From Rhodospirillales bacterium (GTDB lineage: Bacteria; Pseudomonadota; Alphaproteobacteria; Rhodospirillales; Magnetospirillaceae), in NCBI GenBank assembly GCA_019455065.1, contig JACFNC010000006.1, positions 176,756-240,755 on the forward strand: a stretch of 64,000 nt of DNA, read 5' to 3'. The translations under genes were made by a program, and so were the position numbers. This document shows positions 52,007-62,186 of this stretch, in pieces (the first letter of the stretch is position 1; every line of letters begins with the position of its first letter). The notes beneath the pieces are model-generated. The model saw only the letters and a program-made list of their open reading frames with translations, was not told the DNA's origin and did no database searches.

Positions 52007-55000
52007 ATGTCGAGAACGTCCGAGAGCTCTGGAAAATGGGAGTTTTGGGTCGACCGCGGGGGCACCTTTACCGACATTGTCGCCCGGACGCCGGAAGGCG
52101 GGTTCAAGCCGTACAAGCTCCTGTCCGAAAACCCCGAAGCTTATTCCGACGCCGCCATCCAGGGGATCCGCAATCTGATGGGTCTCACGCCCGGCGAGCG
52201 CATCCCGGCGGAACGGATCGCCGCGGTGAAGATGGGGACGACCGTGGCAACGAACGCCCTGCTGGAGCGCAAGGGCGACCGGGTGCTGCTTGTCACCAAC
52301 AAGGGCTTCGCCGACGCGCTGGCGATCGGTTACCAATCGCGCCCACGCCTGTTCGACCGTGAGATCAAGAAGCCGGAGCTGCTGTATGAGCGCGTGGCCG
52401 AGGTCGGCGGGCGCTTCCTCGACGACGGAACCGAAGAGGAACCCCTCGACGAACCCGCGGCAAGAGAGGTTCTCCAGGCCGCCTATGACGACGGCATCCG
52501 GTCGGTCGCGGTCGTGTTCATTCACAGTTACAAGTACCGGGATCACGAAAGGCGCGTCGCCGACATGGCGCGCGACATCGGATTCCTGCAGGTTTCGCCC
52601 AGCCATGAAGTCTCGGGCTTGATCAAGTTCGTGGGTCGAGGCGATACCGCCGTGGTGGACGCCTATCTTTCGCCGATCCTGCGCCGCTACGTCGACCAGG
52701 TGGCCGGCGAACTCGATGCCCTGCGCTCCGGTCTAAAGTTGCTGTTCATGATGTCGTCGGGCGGTCTGACGGCGGCCCACCTGTTCCATGGCCGTGACGC
52801 CATCCTGTCGGGTCCGGCCGGCGGCATCGTCGGAGCGGTTCAGACCAGCCGCATCGCGGGGTACGACCGGATCATCAGCTTCGATATGGGGGGTACCTCG
52901 ACCGACGTGGCGCACTATGCCGGCGAGATCGAGAACGACTTCGAGACGGAGGTGGCCGGCGTTCGCCTGCGCGCCCCCATGATGAAAATCCATACCGTCG
53001 CCGCCGGAGGCGGGTCGATCCTGACTTACGATGGGTCGCGCTTCCGTGTCGGACCGGAATCCGCTGGGGCAAATCCAGGGCCGGCGAGCTACCGGCGTGG
53101 CGGGCCGCTCGCGGTGACCGACGCCAACGTCATGCTCGGCAAGCTGATGCCGAAGCATTTTCCCGCCGTGTTCGGCCCGCACCAGAACCAGCCGCTGGAT
53201 GCCGACGTGGTGCGTGAGAAGTTCGGCGAGATAGCCCGATCGTCCGGTGCGGGATCGCCCGAGGCGGTGGCCGAGGGGTACATAAAGATCGCCGTCGAGA
53301 ACATGGCGAACGCCGTCAAGAGAATCTCCGTTCAGCGCGGTTACGACGTCACCCGTTATGCCTTGGCCTGCTTTGGCGGCGCCGGCGGACAGCATGCCTG
53401 CCTTGTCGCCGACGTCCTGGGTATCAAGACCATCGTGATCCACCCGTTCGCGGGCATCCTCTCGGCCTACGGCATGGGTCTGGCCGACCTCAAGGCCGGA
53501 CGGCAGGCGAGTATCGAGCTGCCGCTCACGCACGAGGTTCACGAAGTACTCGATGCCTCGGCGAGACGAACCACTTCCGAATTAGTGGGGAACCTCGCCG
53601 AAGAGGGGGTGCCTGGGGAGAACGTGAGAAGCCGCACCCATCTGCACCTGCGTTATCAGGGAACGGATACGGCCATCAAAGTGCCGTTCCGCGCCCTCGA
53701 AGAGATGAGAGCCCACTTCGAGCGGGTTCATCGCGAACAGTTCGGCTTCCTGATGCCGGACACGCCGCTGATCGTCGAGATGATCGATATCGAGGCAGGC
53801 GGCGGCGGCGCAGGCGCGGTGGAAACCGCGATGCCGATGGTGACGGACGCACCCCAACCCTTTGAACACACCCGCTTCTTTTCCGGCGGCCAATGGCGGC
53901 ATGCACGGGTATTCCGGCGCGACCATCTGAAGCCGGGCCACAAGCTCGGCGGGCCGGCAATCATCGTCGAAGACATCGGTACGATCGTCGTGGAGCCGGG
54001 ATGGCAGGCAAAGGTGAACGCCCATGCCCACATCGTCCTGACGCGCGACGAACGGACCGGGCATTCCGAGGTCGTTTCGCGGCACGCCGACCCGGTCATG
54101 CTTGAGGTCTTCAACAACCTCTTCATGTCCATCGCCGAACAGATGGGCCTAAGCCTGCAAAAGACCGCCCGCTCGACGAACATCAAGGAGCGGCTCGATT
54201 TTTCGTGCGCGGTATTCGACGGCGATGGCGAGTTGATCGCCAACGCGCCGCACACGCCGGTCCACCTTGGCTCGATGGACCGCTCGGTGAAAAGCGTGAT
54301 GGCCGCCCATCCGGACATGAAACCCGGCGACGTCTTCGTGACCAACAGCCCCTACAACGGAGGAACCCATCTGCCCGACATCACCGTGGTGACGCCGGTC
54401 TTCGGCAATGGTGGCCGCCCCTTGTTCTATGTGGCCTCCCGCGGGCACCACGCCGATGTCGGCGGAATCGCGCCGGGCTCGATGACCCCGCTCGCGACGA
54501 CCATTGATGAGGAAGGGGTCATCATCGACAACGTCAGACTGGTCGAAGGCGGGCGGTTCCTGGACACGGAAATCCGCGCGATCCTGGACGGCGGAGCCTA
54601 TCCCTGCCGCAACACCGACCAGAACGTCGCCGACCTGAAGGCGCAGGTTGCCGCCAACGAAAAGGGCGTGAGAGAGCTTCTGTCGATGGTCGACTCCTTC
54701 GGGCTTGATGTCGTCCAGGCCTACATGGGCCACGTGCGCGACTATGCCGAGGAATGCGTCAGACGCCTGATCGGCAGGCTCAAGGACGGATCCGCCGAGG
54801 TCTATTTCGACCAGGGCTGCCGGATCGCGGCGACCATCTCCGTCGACCGTGTTAGCCGTTCGGCCACGATCGACTTCGCCGGCACCAGCGGCCAGCAGCC
54901 GGACAATTTCAACGCGCCCGAACCGGTGACGCGGGCGGCCGTGCTGTATGTCTTCCGCTGCATGGTCGACGACGACATTCCCTTGAACGCCGGCTGCATG

Positions 55001-55615
55001 CGCCCCCTGGAAATCAAGGTGCCGCCCAAATCGATGCTCAGCCCGGAATACCCGGCCGCGGTCGTGGCCGGCAATGTGGAAGTCAGCCAGGCAATCACCG
55101 ACTGCCTTTTCGCCGCGCTTGGCGCCCTCGCCGGCGCGCAGGGAACGATGAACAACTTCAACTTCGGCGACGAGCGGCACCAATACTACGAAACCATCTG
55201 CGGCGGCGCCGGCGCCGGGCCGGGGTTTCACGGAGCCCATGCGGTCCACACCCACATGACCAACACCCGATTGACCGATCCAGAGGTGCTGGAGCAGCGC
55301 TATCCGGTGGTGCTCGAGAAATTTCAGATCCGCCGCGGGACGGGTGGAAAGGGCAGATGGACCGGCGGCGACGGGGTGATCCGCGCCATCCGCTTCCTGA
55401 AATCGATGGACGTGTCGTTCCTCTGCGGCCGCCGCGAGGTGCCGCCCCGGGGACTGGCCGGCGGTGGCGACGGTGCGGTCGGACGCAACCTCAAGCGCGA
55501 TCGCGCGGGCAGGGTCGAGCCATTGCCGGGGCGAACGCAGATCACCTGCGCCGCCGGCGAGGCCGTCATCATCGAAACGCCTTCCGGCGGCGGGTTCGGC
55601 AAGGGGGCAGACTGA
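52007..55615 (+). CDS. Fused HyuA-HyuB hydantoinase/5-oxoprolinase
   Basis: A 1202-residue ATP-dependent amidohydrolase. Residues ~1-685 are the HyuA half ([20 protein letters not shown], the first ATPase motif; [30 protein letters not shown]). Residues ~690-1200 are the HyuB half ([47 protein letters not shown]-free end [12 protein letters not shown]). The single-chain A-B order is that of eukaryotic-type 5-oxoprolinase, which opens 5-oxoproline to glutamate with ATP. Given the D-glutamate cyclase-like gene upstream and glutamate dehydrogenase downstream, 5-oxoproline is the likely substrate. Hydantoins and N-methylhydantoin are alternatives. Confidence 0.85.
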   Translation: MSRTSESSGKWEFWVDRGGTFTDIVARTPEGGFKPYKLLSENPEAYSDAAIQGIRNLMGLTPGERIPAERIAAVKMGTTVATNALLERKGDRVLLVTNKGFADALAIGYQSRPRLFDREIKKPELLYERVAEVGGRFLDDGTEEEPLDEPAAREVLQAAYDDGIRSVAVVFIHSYKYRDHERRVADMARDIGFLQVSPSHEVSGLIKFVGRGDTAVVDAYLSPILRRYVDQVAGELDALRSGLKLLFMMSSGGLTAAHLFHGRDAILSGPAGGIVGAVQTSRIAGYDRIISFDMGGTSTDVAHYAGEIENDFETEVAGVRLRAPMMKIHTVAAGGGSILTYDGSRFRVGPESAGANPGPASYRRGGPLAVTDANVMLGKLMPKHFPAVFGPHQNQPLDADVVREKFGEIARSSGAGSPEAVAEGYIKIAVENMANAVKRISVQRGYDVTRYALACFGGAGGQHACLVADVLGIKTIVIHPFAGILSAYGMGLADLKAGRQASIELPLTHEVHEVLDASARRTTSELVGNLAEEGVPGENVRSRTHLHLRYQGTDTAIKVPFRALEEMRAHFERVHREQFGFLMPDTPLIVEMIDIEAGGGGAGAVETAMPMVTDAPQPFEHTRFFSGGQWRHARVFRRDHLKPGHKLGGPAIIVEDIGTIVVEPGWQAKVNAHAHIVLTRDERTGHSEVVSRHADPVMLEVFNNLFMSIAEQMGLSLQKTARSTNIKERLDFSCAVFDGDGELIANAPHTPVHLGSMDRSVKSVMAAHPDMKPGDVFVTNSPYNGGTHLPDITVVTPVFGNGGRPLFYVASRGHHADVGGIAPGSMTPLATTIDEEGVIIDNVRLVEGGRFLDTEIRAILDGGAYPCRNTDQNVADLKAQVAANEKGVRELLSMVDSFGLDVVQAYMGHVRDYAEECVRRLIGRLKDGSAEVYFDQGCRIAATISVDRVSRSATIDFAGTSGQQPDNFNAPEPVTRAAVLYVFRCMVDDDIPLNAGCMRPLEIKVPPKSMLSPEYPAAVVAGNVEVSQAITDCLFAALGALAGAQGTMNNFNFGDERHQYYETICGGAGAGPGFHGAHAVHTHMTNTRLTDPEVLEQRYPVVLEKFQIRRGTGGKGRWTGGDGVIRAIRFLKSMDVSFLCGRREVPPRGLAGGGDGAVGRNLKRDRAGRVEPLPGRTQITCAAGEAVIIETPSGGGFGKGAD

Positions 55616-55616
55616 C

Positions 55617-57086
55617 ATGCAAGGCTTCCATTCCCGCTTGCCGGCAGATCTCCCGCTTGGCGAAAGCGCCCCCATGAACACGCCGCGGTCCAGCTTTTTG
55701 CAGTCCGTCAATCGGCACTTCACCCATGCGATGGGGTTCCTCGATCTTCCCGAAGGGTTGGCCGAACGAATCATTCAATGCAATTCGACCTATACGGTGC
55801 ACTTCGGGGTCCGTCTGCGTGGGCGCATGTACTCGTTCACCGGCTGGCGGTCGGTCCATAGCGAGCATCGCGAACCGGTCAAGGGCGGCATCCGGTTCAC
55901 CCCCCATGCGGATGCGGAAGAGGTCGAGGCGTTGGCCGCGCTGATGACGCTCAAGTGCTCGCTGACCGACCTGCCGTTCGGCGGCTCGAAGGGGGCGCTC
56001 AAAATCGATCCGGCCCAATGGACGCAGCCCGAACTGGAACGAATAACCCGCCGCTTCACCCAGGAACTGACCAAGCGGGGACTGATAGGTCCGGGCCTCA
56101 ACGTGCCGGCCCCCGACATGGGTACGGGCGAACGCGAGATGGCATGGATGGCCGACGAATTCCGCCGCGCCAACCCCGCCGACGCCATCCATGCGCGCGC
56201 CTGCGTCACGGGAAAGCCGCTGTCCAAGGGAGGGATCGCCGGACGCACCGAAGCGACGGGCCGCGGCGTCCAATACGCCGTACACAGCTATTTGCAGGAC
56301 GCCCGGACGCCCGGCGTCGGTGGTCGCCGCGACCCGGAGAACCTGCGGATCGTGGTGCAGGGGTTCGGCAACGTCGGATACCACGCGGCCAAATTCCTGT
56401 CCGAGGAGGACGGCGCCCTAATCACGGTCGTCGCGGAACGCGACGGCCAGGTCGTCAATCCCCAAGGCTTGGCCATCGAGGAACTGAAACGCCACCATTT
56501 GAAGACCGGCAGCATCCTCGGATTCGAAGGCGGCGAAAGCGTCGCCGGCGGTTCCGGCGGTCTCGAGCAGCCCTGCGACATCCTGATTCCGGCGGCGATG
56601 GAGAACGCCATAAGCGAAGAGAACGCCGCCAGAACCAAGGCCGCCTTGATCGTCGAAGCCGCCAACGGCCCCCTCACCTTCGAGGCCGATCGCATACTGC
56701 GCCAGCGCGGCGTGATCGTGCTGCCCGATCTGTACGTCAATGCCGGCGGCGTCGTGGTGAGCTACTTCGAGTGGGTCAAAAACCTCACCCACATTCCGTT
56801 CGGCCTGATGGAACGCCGCCGCCGGGAGCGTCGGAACCACGCCATCGCAGAGGCTCTGGAGCAGATGACGGGCAATACGTTTCCGGCCGGCATGCGCGAC
56901 GGATTTCTGGAGGGCGGCCGGGAGATCGACCTGGTGCGGTCGGGTCTGGAGGACGTGATGCGCAGCACCTGGTCCCGCATCGCCGACCTTCTCGAAAGCA
57001 GGCCGGAACTCGGCGACTATCGGACGGCGGCATACGTCGCGGCCATCGGCGAGATTGCTGCCGCCTATGAGGCGATTGGAATTTGA
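55617..57086 (+). CDS. NAD(P)-dependent glutamate dehydrogenase
   Basis: A 489-residue amino acid dehydrogenase. EPVKGGIRF, LPFGGSKGALKIDP and NVPAPDMGTGEREMAWM are the catalytic region, and VVQGFGNVGYHAAKFL is the nucleotide-binding Gly motif. VNAGGVVVSYFEWVKN closes the fold. It deaminates glutamate to 2-oxoglutarate and ammonia, linking the 5-oxoproline route to the TCA cycle. I chose ATG 55617, spaced behind AAGGGGG, one base after the previous stop; ATG 55674 has no ribosome site. Confidence 0.88.
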   Translation: MQGFHSRLPADLPLGESAPMNTPRSSFLQSVNRHFTHAMGFLDLPEGLAERIIQCNSTYTVHFGVRLRGRMYSFTGWRSVHSEHREPVKGGIRFTPHADAEEVEALAALMTLKCSLTDLPFGGSKGALKIDPAQWTQPELERITRRFTQELTKRGLIGPGLNVPAPDMGTGEREMAWMADEFRRANPADAIHARACVTGKPLSKGGIAGRTEATGRGVQYAVHSYLQDARTPGVGGRRDPENLRIVVQGFGNVGYHAAKFLSEEDGALITVVAERDGQVVNPQGLAIEELKRHHLKTGSILGFEGGESVAGGSGGLEQPCDILIPAAMENAISEENAARTKAALIVEAANGPLTFEADRILRQRGVIVLPDLYVNAGGVVVSYFEWVKNLTHIPFGLMERRRRERRNHAIAEALEQMTGNTFPAGMRDGFLEGGREIDLVRSGLEDVMRSTWSRIADLLESRPELGDYRTAAYVAAIGEIAAAYEAIGI

Positions 57087-57205
57087 ACCGGTCTCCGTGC
57101 AGCCGACAGCGCGCACCCACGTCCCGCAATAAAGAAAAATGATCGTAGTGTATAAATAATGTCAATTTGCCGCGCCTGCCCCATCTGGCGATGATGCTGG
57201 GCGCC

Positions 57206-57250
57206 AAACAAGTAAATCAACAAATGCCCGTTCATTTGCCTGACTTGTTT
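57206..57250 (+). promoter_or_regulatory. Two-part stem-loop just before the fusion gene start
   Basis: AAACAAGT (57206-57213) pairs with ACTTGTTT (57243-57250), and nested inside, CAAATG (57221-57226) pairs with CATTTG (57233-57238). The structure ends 14 bases before the ATG at 57265 and one base before ACGGGGA, the probable ribosome site. It could control translation of the 991-residue protein, for example by temperature or protein binding, or be an operator in DNA form. The surrounding 178-base gap is AT-richer than its neighbours. Confidence 0.5.
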
Positions 57251-57264
57251 ACGGGGATGACCAC

Positions 57265-60240
57265 ATGGGCTTTACGCCATTAGGCCAATACCCACTGCCG
57301 ACCGGCGTGCAAACCGCATCTGGCGTCGGCGGCAGCAAGCTCGGGGAGAGTGCCGCTCCCCGGGACGTGACGGCTTCGCAGGACAAGCTGAAATTCGCAC
57401 TGGTCGACAGCGGAATGGGCGGCGGCATGACGGCGGCGTTCCTCAAGGGCGAGGTTCGCCAGCTCGGCTCCTACTTCTGCCTTCCGATCGGCGACAAGCA
57501 GCCGGCCGTGGCCGAGGCCTACACCGCGGCGATGGCGCTCTGGCCGCTCATCATGCCGCTTGCCGACGACTCCGGGGCGACCGATGGACGCGTGGCCGAG
57601 AACGTCATCATCGCCTGCAACTCGGCCTCGGTGCGCAAGGAAGGCGCGGTCGCGCTGATGGTGGACTTCGTGTTGAACGCGAAGAAAAACGAATTCAACG
57701 AAATCGACGTCGGCGGAGAACGCCTGAAAATTCCGGAGTCGGTGAAGAACGGGCTGACAGCCCTTTACGCTGCGGTTCAGGAAAAGCATTCAGACGTTTC
57801 GGAAAAGGTGCTAACCGATCACTTCGATGAACACGTAAAGGAGATCGTCTCGATAACGGCCCAGAAAGGCGCCCAGGACGCCGTCGGCCTCCTCAGTGCG
57901 CGGGGGGCCGGAGACGACCCGCTGCTGGTTCGCATCGATTCCACCAACGGCACCGCCGGCTCGCGATCCTATCCGGAGAAAATGCTGGCGGCCCTGAGAA
58001 ACGAGTTGGGTAAGGAGAACGCGGCGCGCCTCGCGACCATGCGCACGGCCACCGCCGGCGAACCGAGCTACACGATCACGCACGATGTGATCGCATTGAC
58101 CATAAAGGGGGTGGAAAGGACGCTCGTCATCGAGGGGCGTGGAAACCCGCCATGGGTGGGCGCCATCGAAGCGGGTGAAAAGGACAAAAAACCGCTTGTA
58201 GAGGAATCCAACGCCAAGAGCGTAGAGGCCCTTGAGAACGCGATCAACAATGTGACCCTTCAGGATGGGAACGGCGAGACCGCCAAAAAAGCCCTGACGG
58301 CCCTGCAATCCAGGGAGCGTAAAGCCCCCGATCTGACCATGCTCTGCTGCACGCACTACCCGGCGATGACGGCGGCGATGAAGGAAAGCTATGGAGCGGA
58401 TGCCAGGTTCCTCAACCAGGCGACGGTCGTTGAAGAGATTGTGGATCAACTCGGAGCCAAGAATTCCGGCCCCCTCCGCCTCGTGCTGACCGTCGGCAGC
58501 ATGAACTACGGCGGCGCCGCAGGCACGATTCGGCCGTCCATCGCCGACGGGGATGCAACGGCCGAGGCGCTCGGAAAGGTGTTGGAACAGACGATGAATT
58601 CCCAGGGGTCGAACGTCGAGCGAAGTCTCGGCTCGGTCAAGGTGTTCGCGCAGGGCGGCCCACGCGGCGCGACGCAGCCGGAAATCGATGCCTACGACAA
58701 TCTCGACACGCACCAGCGCAGCTTCGAACTTCTCCATCGGATGATGGTGACCGCCGAAAAGGCTCGGTCGACGTTCTACGCGGACCAGAACCTGAAGGCT
58801 AACCCGTCATTCACACCCGGTTCCGACGAGCCCCCCTTCCTGTTCGCGGCCAACGAACGGCGGAAAGAACCTGTTCGGCCCGACCTGAGCAGACTGTCAC
58901 CACGCGCCCAGGAGATCAGGAAGACACTCACGGACAATCTGGGTCAGAAGCTCGAGCGGCTCGGCGTCCTCATGACGCTGGGCGAGACGCGCGGCATAGA
59001 CCGGATCGCGCCGCTGAATGACCAGGGCGCGCAACTCACGGCGGCGACAGCCCATCTCATGGACGTCATCAAGTCGAACGAGGAGAAGGAGGAAGGTGCG
59101 AAACAACGAGTCGGCATCCTGACCGGCTTCACCGTCGTCAATGCCGACCGCAAGCGCGTCCAGGGTGAGAACGACGGCCCGCCCGGCGCCGTCATCATGG
59201 GCAAGGCCATCGCGGAACAGGGCTCCCCCGTCGTGTTCGTCACCGACCGCTCGGCCGAGGCGTCGCTGGTGTGTTCGCTCGTGGGCGGAGGACTTGCGGA
59301 AATCAAGCCGGGCTCAATTAATAAGCTATGGCGAGATCTCACGGCGGAGGATGTTGAACCCGTAGAAGGGGTGCCCATCCAGATCCTGATTGCGGATGTG
59401 CAGGTTCCCGCAGAGCCGCCGAAAGCGCTTTCCACCGACAATCCTGGTGAGCGTGCAAGAACGATCAGCAAACGGCATGAGGAAACCCGCGGCAAGGTTC
59501 TTGAATTGGTCGGGAAGCTCCAGACCGCCAATGTCGGCACGATGATCAGCATCGAGCGGCCCAGCGTGACCCAGCTCGACGGCGGAATCTACAGCATGAT
59601 CGGCGTCGACGTGGCCCCCTACAACCCCGATCTGAGCCCCGCCCTTGGATTCTTCGACAAGGAGGATTTCAAGGAGGGCCCCGCCCCTGATTTCAGGCCC
59701 TTCACGATCGGCATCGGGGACGGCGGCAACGAACTGGGGACAGGCGGCATCCAGTTCATGACCGCGGAGGGACGGGACCATAAGTTGCTACCGTTCGTCC
59801 ACGGCGGCTCGGTGATCGGCGCCAGCACAAGCCGCAGCACCGACGTCATGCTGCTCAGCAGCGTTTCGAACAACGGCGGCGTGGCCGTCGCCATGGCGCT
59901 GCAAGCGGGGCTCGCGGGCGAGAAGAACAGAGACCTCGAAACCAAGCTGACAGACACTATCATCGGCTATAATGAGATCATCGTAAAATTACATGAAAAC
60001 GGCATGTCGATCGATGGCGTGAACAAGAAAAATCTCCTGACGGTGGACGGACGCGCCCTGGGCGAATGGGAGGATCCTCGGCAGCCCGGGAATAAGACGG
60101 CGCCCGTCCCGCCCGGCGTGGAGCCGTCGCCCGGCGCCGTCGCGGACGGCAAGCCGAAAGACGGGGAACACACGCACAACGACACGTTCCTGAAATTCTG
60201 GAATGCGCTACGTGAGACGCCTGCGGGGAGGCAGCTATGA
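57265..60240 (+). CDS. Glutamate racemase-like/D-glutamate cyclase-like fusion protein, candidate secreted effector
   Basis: A 991-residue protein of two enzyme-like parts. Residues ~43-420 resemble MurI glutamate racemase: ALVDSGMGGG (Asp48, Ser49), ACNSAS (Cys118) and CCTHYPAM (Cys362), i.e. both catalytic cysteines. Residues ~613-900 resemble the D-glutamate cyclase C-terminal (DUF4392) domain: VGILTGF, DGPPGAVIM, ERPSVTQLDGGIYSM and IGIGDGGNELGTGG around Asp819 and Asn822. Residues 1-40 are Ser/Thr/Gly/Pro-rich and disordered, like a type III secretion signal. Its stop overlaps a CesT-like gene. It would convert L-glutamate through D-glutamate to 5-oxo-D-proline. Secretion is inferred. 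Confidence 0.72.
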   Translation: MGFTPLGQYPLPTGVQTASGVGGSKLGESAAPRDVTASQDKLKFALVDSGMGGGMTAAFLKGEVRQLGSYFCLPIGDKQPAVAEAYTAAMALWPLIMPLADDSGATDGRVAENVIIACNSASVRKEGAVALMVDFVLNAKKNEFNEIDVGGERLKIPESVKNGLTALYAAVQEKHSDVSEKVLTDHFDEHVKEIVSITAQKGAQDAVGLLSARGAGDDPLLVRIDSTNGTAGSRSYPEKMLAALRNELGKENAARLATMRTATAGEPSYTITHDVIALTIKGVERTLVIEGRGNPPWVGAIEAGEKDKKPLVEESNAKSVEALENAINNVTLQDGNGETAKKALTALQSRERKAPDLTMLCCTHYPAMTAAMKESYGADARFLNQATVVEEIVDQLGAKNSGPLRLVLTVGSMNYGGAAGTIRPSIADGDATAEALGKVLEQTMNSQGSNVERSLGSVKVFAQGGPRGATQPEIDAYDNLDTHQRSFELLHRMMVTAEKARSTFYADQNLKANPSFTPGSDEPPFLFAANERRKEPVRPDLSRLSPRAQEIRKTLTDNLGQKLERLGVLMTLGETRGIDRIAPLNDQGAQLTAATAHLMDVIKSNEEKEEGAKQRVGILTGFTVVNADRKRVQGENDGPPGAVIMGKAIAEQGSPVVFVTDRSAEASLVCSLVGGGLAEIKPGSINKLWRDLTAEDVEPVEGVPIQILIADVQVPAEPPKALSTDNPGERARTISKRHEETRGKVLELVGKLQTANVGTMISIERPSVTQLDGGIYSMIGVDVAPYNPDLSPALGFFDKEDFKEGPAPDFRPFTIGIGDGGNELGTGGIQFMTAEGRDHKLLPFVHGGSVIGASTSRSTDVMLLSSVSNNGGVAVAMALQAGLAGEKNRDLETKLTDTIIGYNEIIVKLHENGMSIDGVNKKNLLTVDGRALGEWEDPRQPGNKTAPVPPGVEPSPGAVADGKPKDGEHTHNDTFLKFWNALRETPAGRQL

Positions 60241-60665
60241 CCGTGCCAGGGGTACTCGTTGACTTCGCGGTCGCGTGCGGCGCGCGCTTCGGCGCCGACG
60301 CGGCGGGCCACAACGACGACGCAGCTTTCGTCAGGGTCGGCGACCGCACCATCCACGTCAATCTCGACCTGAACGCCAATCGCGCCGTGGTTTGGACCGA
60401 ACTGACGCGGCCTCCGCATGCCGCGATCGAGGCGCTGGAGCGGGCGGCGATGAACTACACCGACCGCGCACTGCTCGAAAAGGGACTCGTCCTTGGCGTA
60501 AACCGAGCCGCCGATCTGCTTCTCCTCGGCCGCAGCATCGAACAGGACGCGCTGTACAAGGAGGCCGGCCTCGACGCCGTCGCCGAGGTCGCGGCGGAAG
60601 CGCAGTCGGCGGCCGGGGCGCTTGCCCGAGCATCGGATCGGGCGAACGGGGCGACACGGACATAA
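60237..60665 (+). CDS. CesT-like type III secretion chaperone 1
   Basis: A 142-residue small protein. It has the CesT/Tir-chaperone pattern: a short helix (VLVDFAVACGARFG), a beta sheet (AAFVRVGDRTIHVNLDLNANRAVVWTEL), a helix (AAIEALERAAMNY) and a last strand-helix unit (LVLGVNRAADLLLLGRSIEQ). Such proteins bind the N-terminal part of one effector and hold it ready for secretion. It overlaps the 991-residue gene by 4 bases (ATGA), so that protein is its likely client. The sequence match is by pattern, not by strong identity. Confidence 0.6.
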   Translation: MTVPGVLVDFAVACGARFGADAAGHNDDAAFVRVGDRTIHVNLDLNANRAVVWTELTRPPHAAIEALERAAMNYTDRALLEKGLVLGVNRAADLLLLGRSIEQDALYKEAGLDAVAEVAAEAQSAAGALARASDRANGATRT

Positions 60666-60678
60666 GGAACGCAATATC

Positions 60679-61134
60679 ATGCCGAACGCCCATACCCGGT
60701 TCGCCGACTATATCGGTGCGTGCTGCAAGACCTTGGAGCTGCCGCCGCCGAATGTCGACGGCGACAATTACATCTTCAAGGTGGGCGACCGGTGGGTCGA
60801 GTTGAAACGTAACGACCGCGGCGATCGGCTCACGTTTGTCTCGCTCGTCTACATGGCGCCGCCGGAGACGGCGATGCGGGCCGATCTGATCGCCTCCTTC
60901 AACCTCCACTATCTCTTCAACGGCGGGTTCACTCTGATCACGGATGCGGAGCAAAGCCGGCTCTACCTGTGCCGCCCGCACCGCCTCGATGCCTTGGACG
61001 CACGCCATATCCGAGAGGAACTTCGCGCCTTCGCCGAAGCCGCGGCCATGGCCGGCACATGGTACATCCGCACCAGCGAGGAGCCGCTGACGCCGCCTCC
61101 GGCCGGCGACACCGGCATCTTCCTGAAGGTATGA
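60679..61134 (+). CDS. CesT-like type III secretion chaperone 2
   Basis: A 151-residue protein, the best CesT match of the set: FADYIGACCKTLELPPPNVD, YIFKVGDRWVELKR, LTFVSLVYMAP, LIASFNLHYLFNGGFTLITD, SRLYLCRPHRLDAL and a final helix REELRAFAEAAAMAGTWY. The order helix-sheet-helix-strand-helix is the class I chaperone fold. ATG 60679 follows AAGGAAC, 13 bases after the previous gene. Confidence 0.65.
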   Translation: MPNAHTRFADYIGACCKTLELPPPNVDGDNYIFKVGDRWVELKRNDRGDRLTFVSLVYMAPPETAMRADLIASFNLHYLFNGGFTLITDAEQSRLYLCRPHRLDALDARHIREELRAFAEAAAMAGTWYIRTSEEPLTPPPAGDTGIFLKV

Positions 61135-61207
61135 ATGCCGTCGCGGCGTATCGCCCCAGGCCCGGGAATCTCGGGTCACACGACCAATCCCTGACCGGAT
61201 TCGAGTA

Positions 61208-61672
61208 ATGCCCGATCATTTGGTGGACAATCTTCTGCCCGTCATCGGCAACGACCCCCGCGTCGAGGCGGCCGCCGCCGATGCCGATGGCCTGATCCTT
61301 CGCATCGGCGGCGAGTTATTGCGCATGGCAGCCGATCCGGAGCATGGCCGGACGGTCTGCTGGGCCGAGGTTTGCAGGCTCCTGCCGGGGGATGCGGCCG
61401 CAGGAGCGGCCGCGGCGCGACGATACAACGGCACTCTCAGAACTGAAACGGGCCTGACCATGGGCCTCAACGCTTCGCGCCACGCGCTCATTCTGGGTCA
61501 AAGCATGGACGTGAGAGAGATCGACGCCGTTGCCGCCGTCCAAGCCGGGCAAAAGGTGCGCGAGGCGTTGGATGGCGCGCGAGTGCTGCTCGACAGGGTT
61601 CTGGAAGAGGCGCGCGTTACGGGTGGCCCGCAAATCCAGGCTTTTGGACAGGTTTCTCTGGTTCGCGTATAG
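61208..61672 (+). CDS. CesT-like type III secretion chaperone 3
   Basis: A 154-residue protein with the same layout as the first CesT-like gene: LVDNLLPVIGNDPRV, LILRIGGELLRMAADPEHGR, AAAARRYNGTL, MGLNASRHALILGQSMDV and a long final helix. The TMGLNASRHALILGQS segment parallels VLGVNRAADLLLLGRS of the first gene, suggesting duplication. It starts 73 bases after the second chaperone gene. Confidence 0.58.
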   Translation: MPDHLVDNLLPVIGNDPRVEAAAADADGLILRIGGELLRMAADPEHGRTVCWAEVCRLLPGDAAAGAAAARRYNGTLRTETGLTMGLNASRHALILGQSMDVREIDAVAAVQAGQKVREALDGARVLLDRVLEEARVTGGPQIQAFGQVSLVRV

Positions 61673-61700
61673 GCCCCACTCGCCCCGCCGGGAGGACCTC

Positions 61701-62126
61701 TTGACCAACGACGATTTTCAGGCGCTCCTCCGCGGCTATCTGGTGAGCCGGGGCATGGATCCATCCGACGTCGTGGCCGCCGACGACTACCTTCTCAATG
61801 CCGGCGGCCGCGTTGTCCAGCTACGGGTGGGAGACGGCGACACGATGCGGCTGTCCACGATGGTTTTCCACAACGAGGGGATGGCGGACCGTGTGCTTGC
61901 GGCGCCGATTGCCGAGTTCAACGCTTTTCACCTGTTCGCCGGAGGATACTGCCTGCTCGTCGACGAGCCGAGCGGCTCGCTTTACGTCGAGCAGGAGTTG
62001 GCCATCCGACGGTTCGACGCTGTCGGATTACGACGGCATCTCGAAGATTTCTCCACCCGCGCCACGAGTTGCGCGCGCTGGTACCTCGAAGAACTGACGA
62101 GGCATGAGAAAGGGACCATCACCTGA
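61701..62126 (+). CDS. CesT-like type III secretion chaperone 4
   Basis: A 141-residue protein similar to the second CesT-like gene: DFQALLRGYLVSRGMDP, YLLNAGGRVVQLRVG, LSTMVFHNEGM, FNAFHLFAGGYCLLVDEPSG, LYVEQELAIRRFDAV and a last helix ending in CARWYLEEL. It starts at TTG 61701, which has GGGAGGACC 5-6 bases upstream; no ATG fits. It precedes the second candidate effector gene by 60 bases and may serve it. Confidence 0.6.
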   Translation: MTNDDFQALLRGYLVSRGMDPSDVVAADDYLLNAGGRVVQLRVGDGDTMRLSTMVFHNEGMADRVLAAPIAEFNAFHLFAGGYCLLVDEPSGSLYVEQELAIRRFDAVGLRRHLEDFSTRATSCARWYLEELTRHEKGTIT

Positions 62127-62186
62127 TCGGGAAAACAGCCGAAAACGACGAATGAGACCGGGCGACGCCGGAGGGGGGACCAGTCC

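Noticed and set aside
50855..52606. Long minus-strand open frame (583 codons) across dctM and the oxoprolinase gene
   Set aside because: It is a shadow: biased composition (His, Asp, Arg, Gln) and no motif, while both plus-strand genes are clear.
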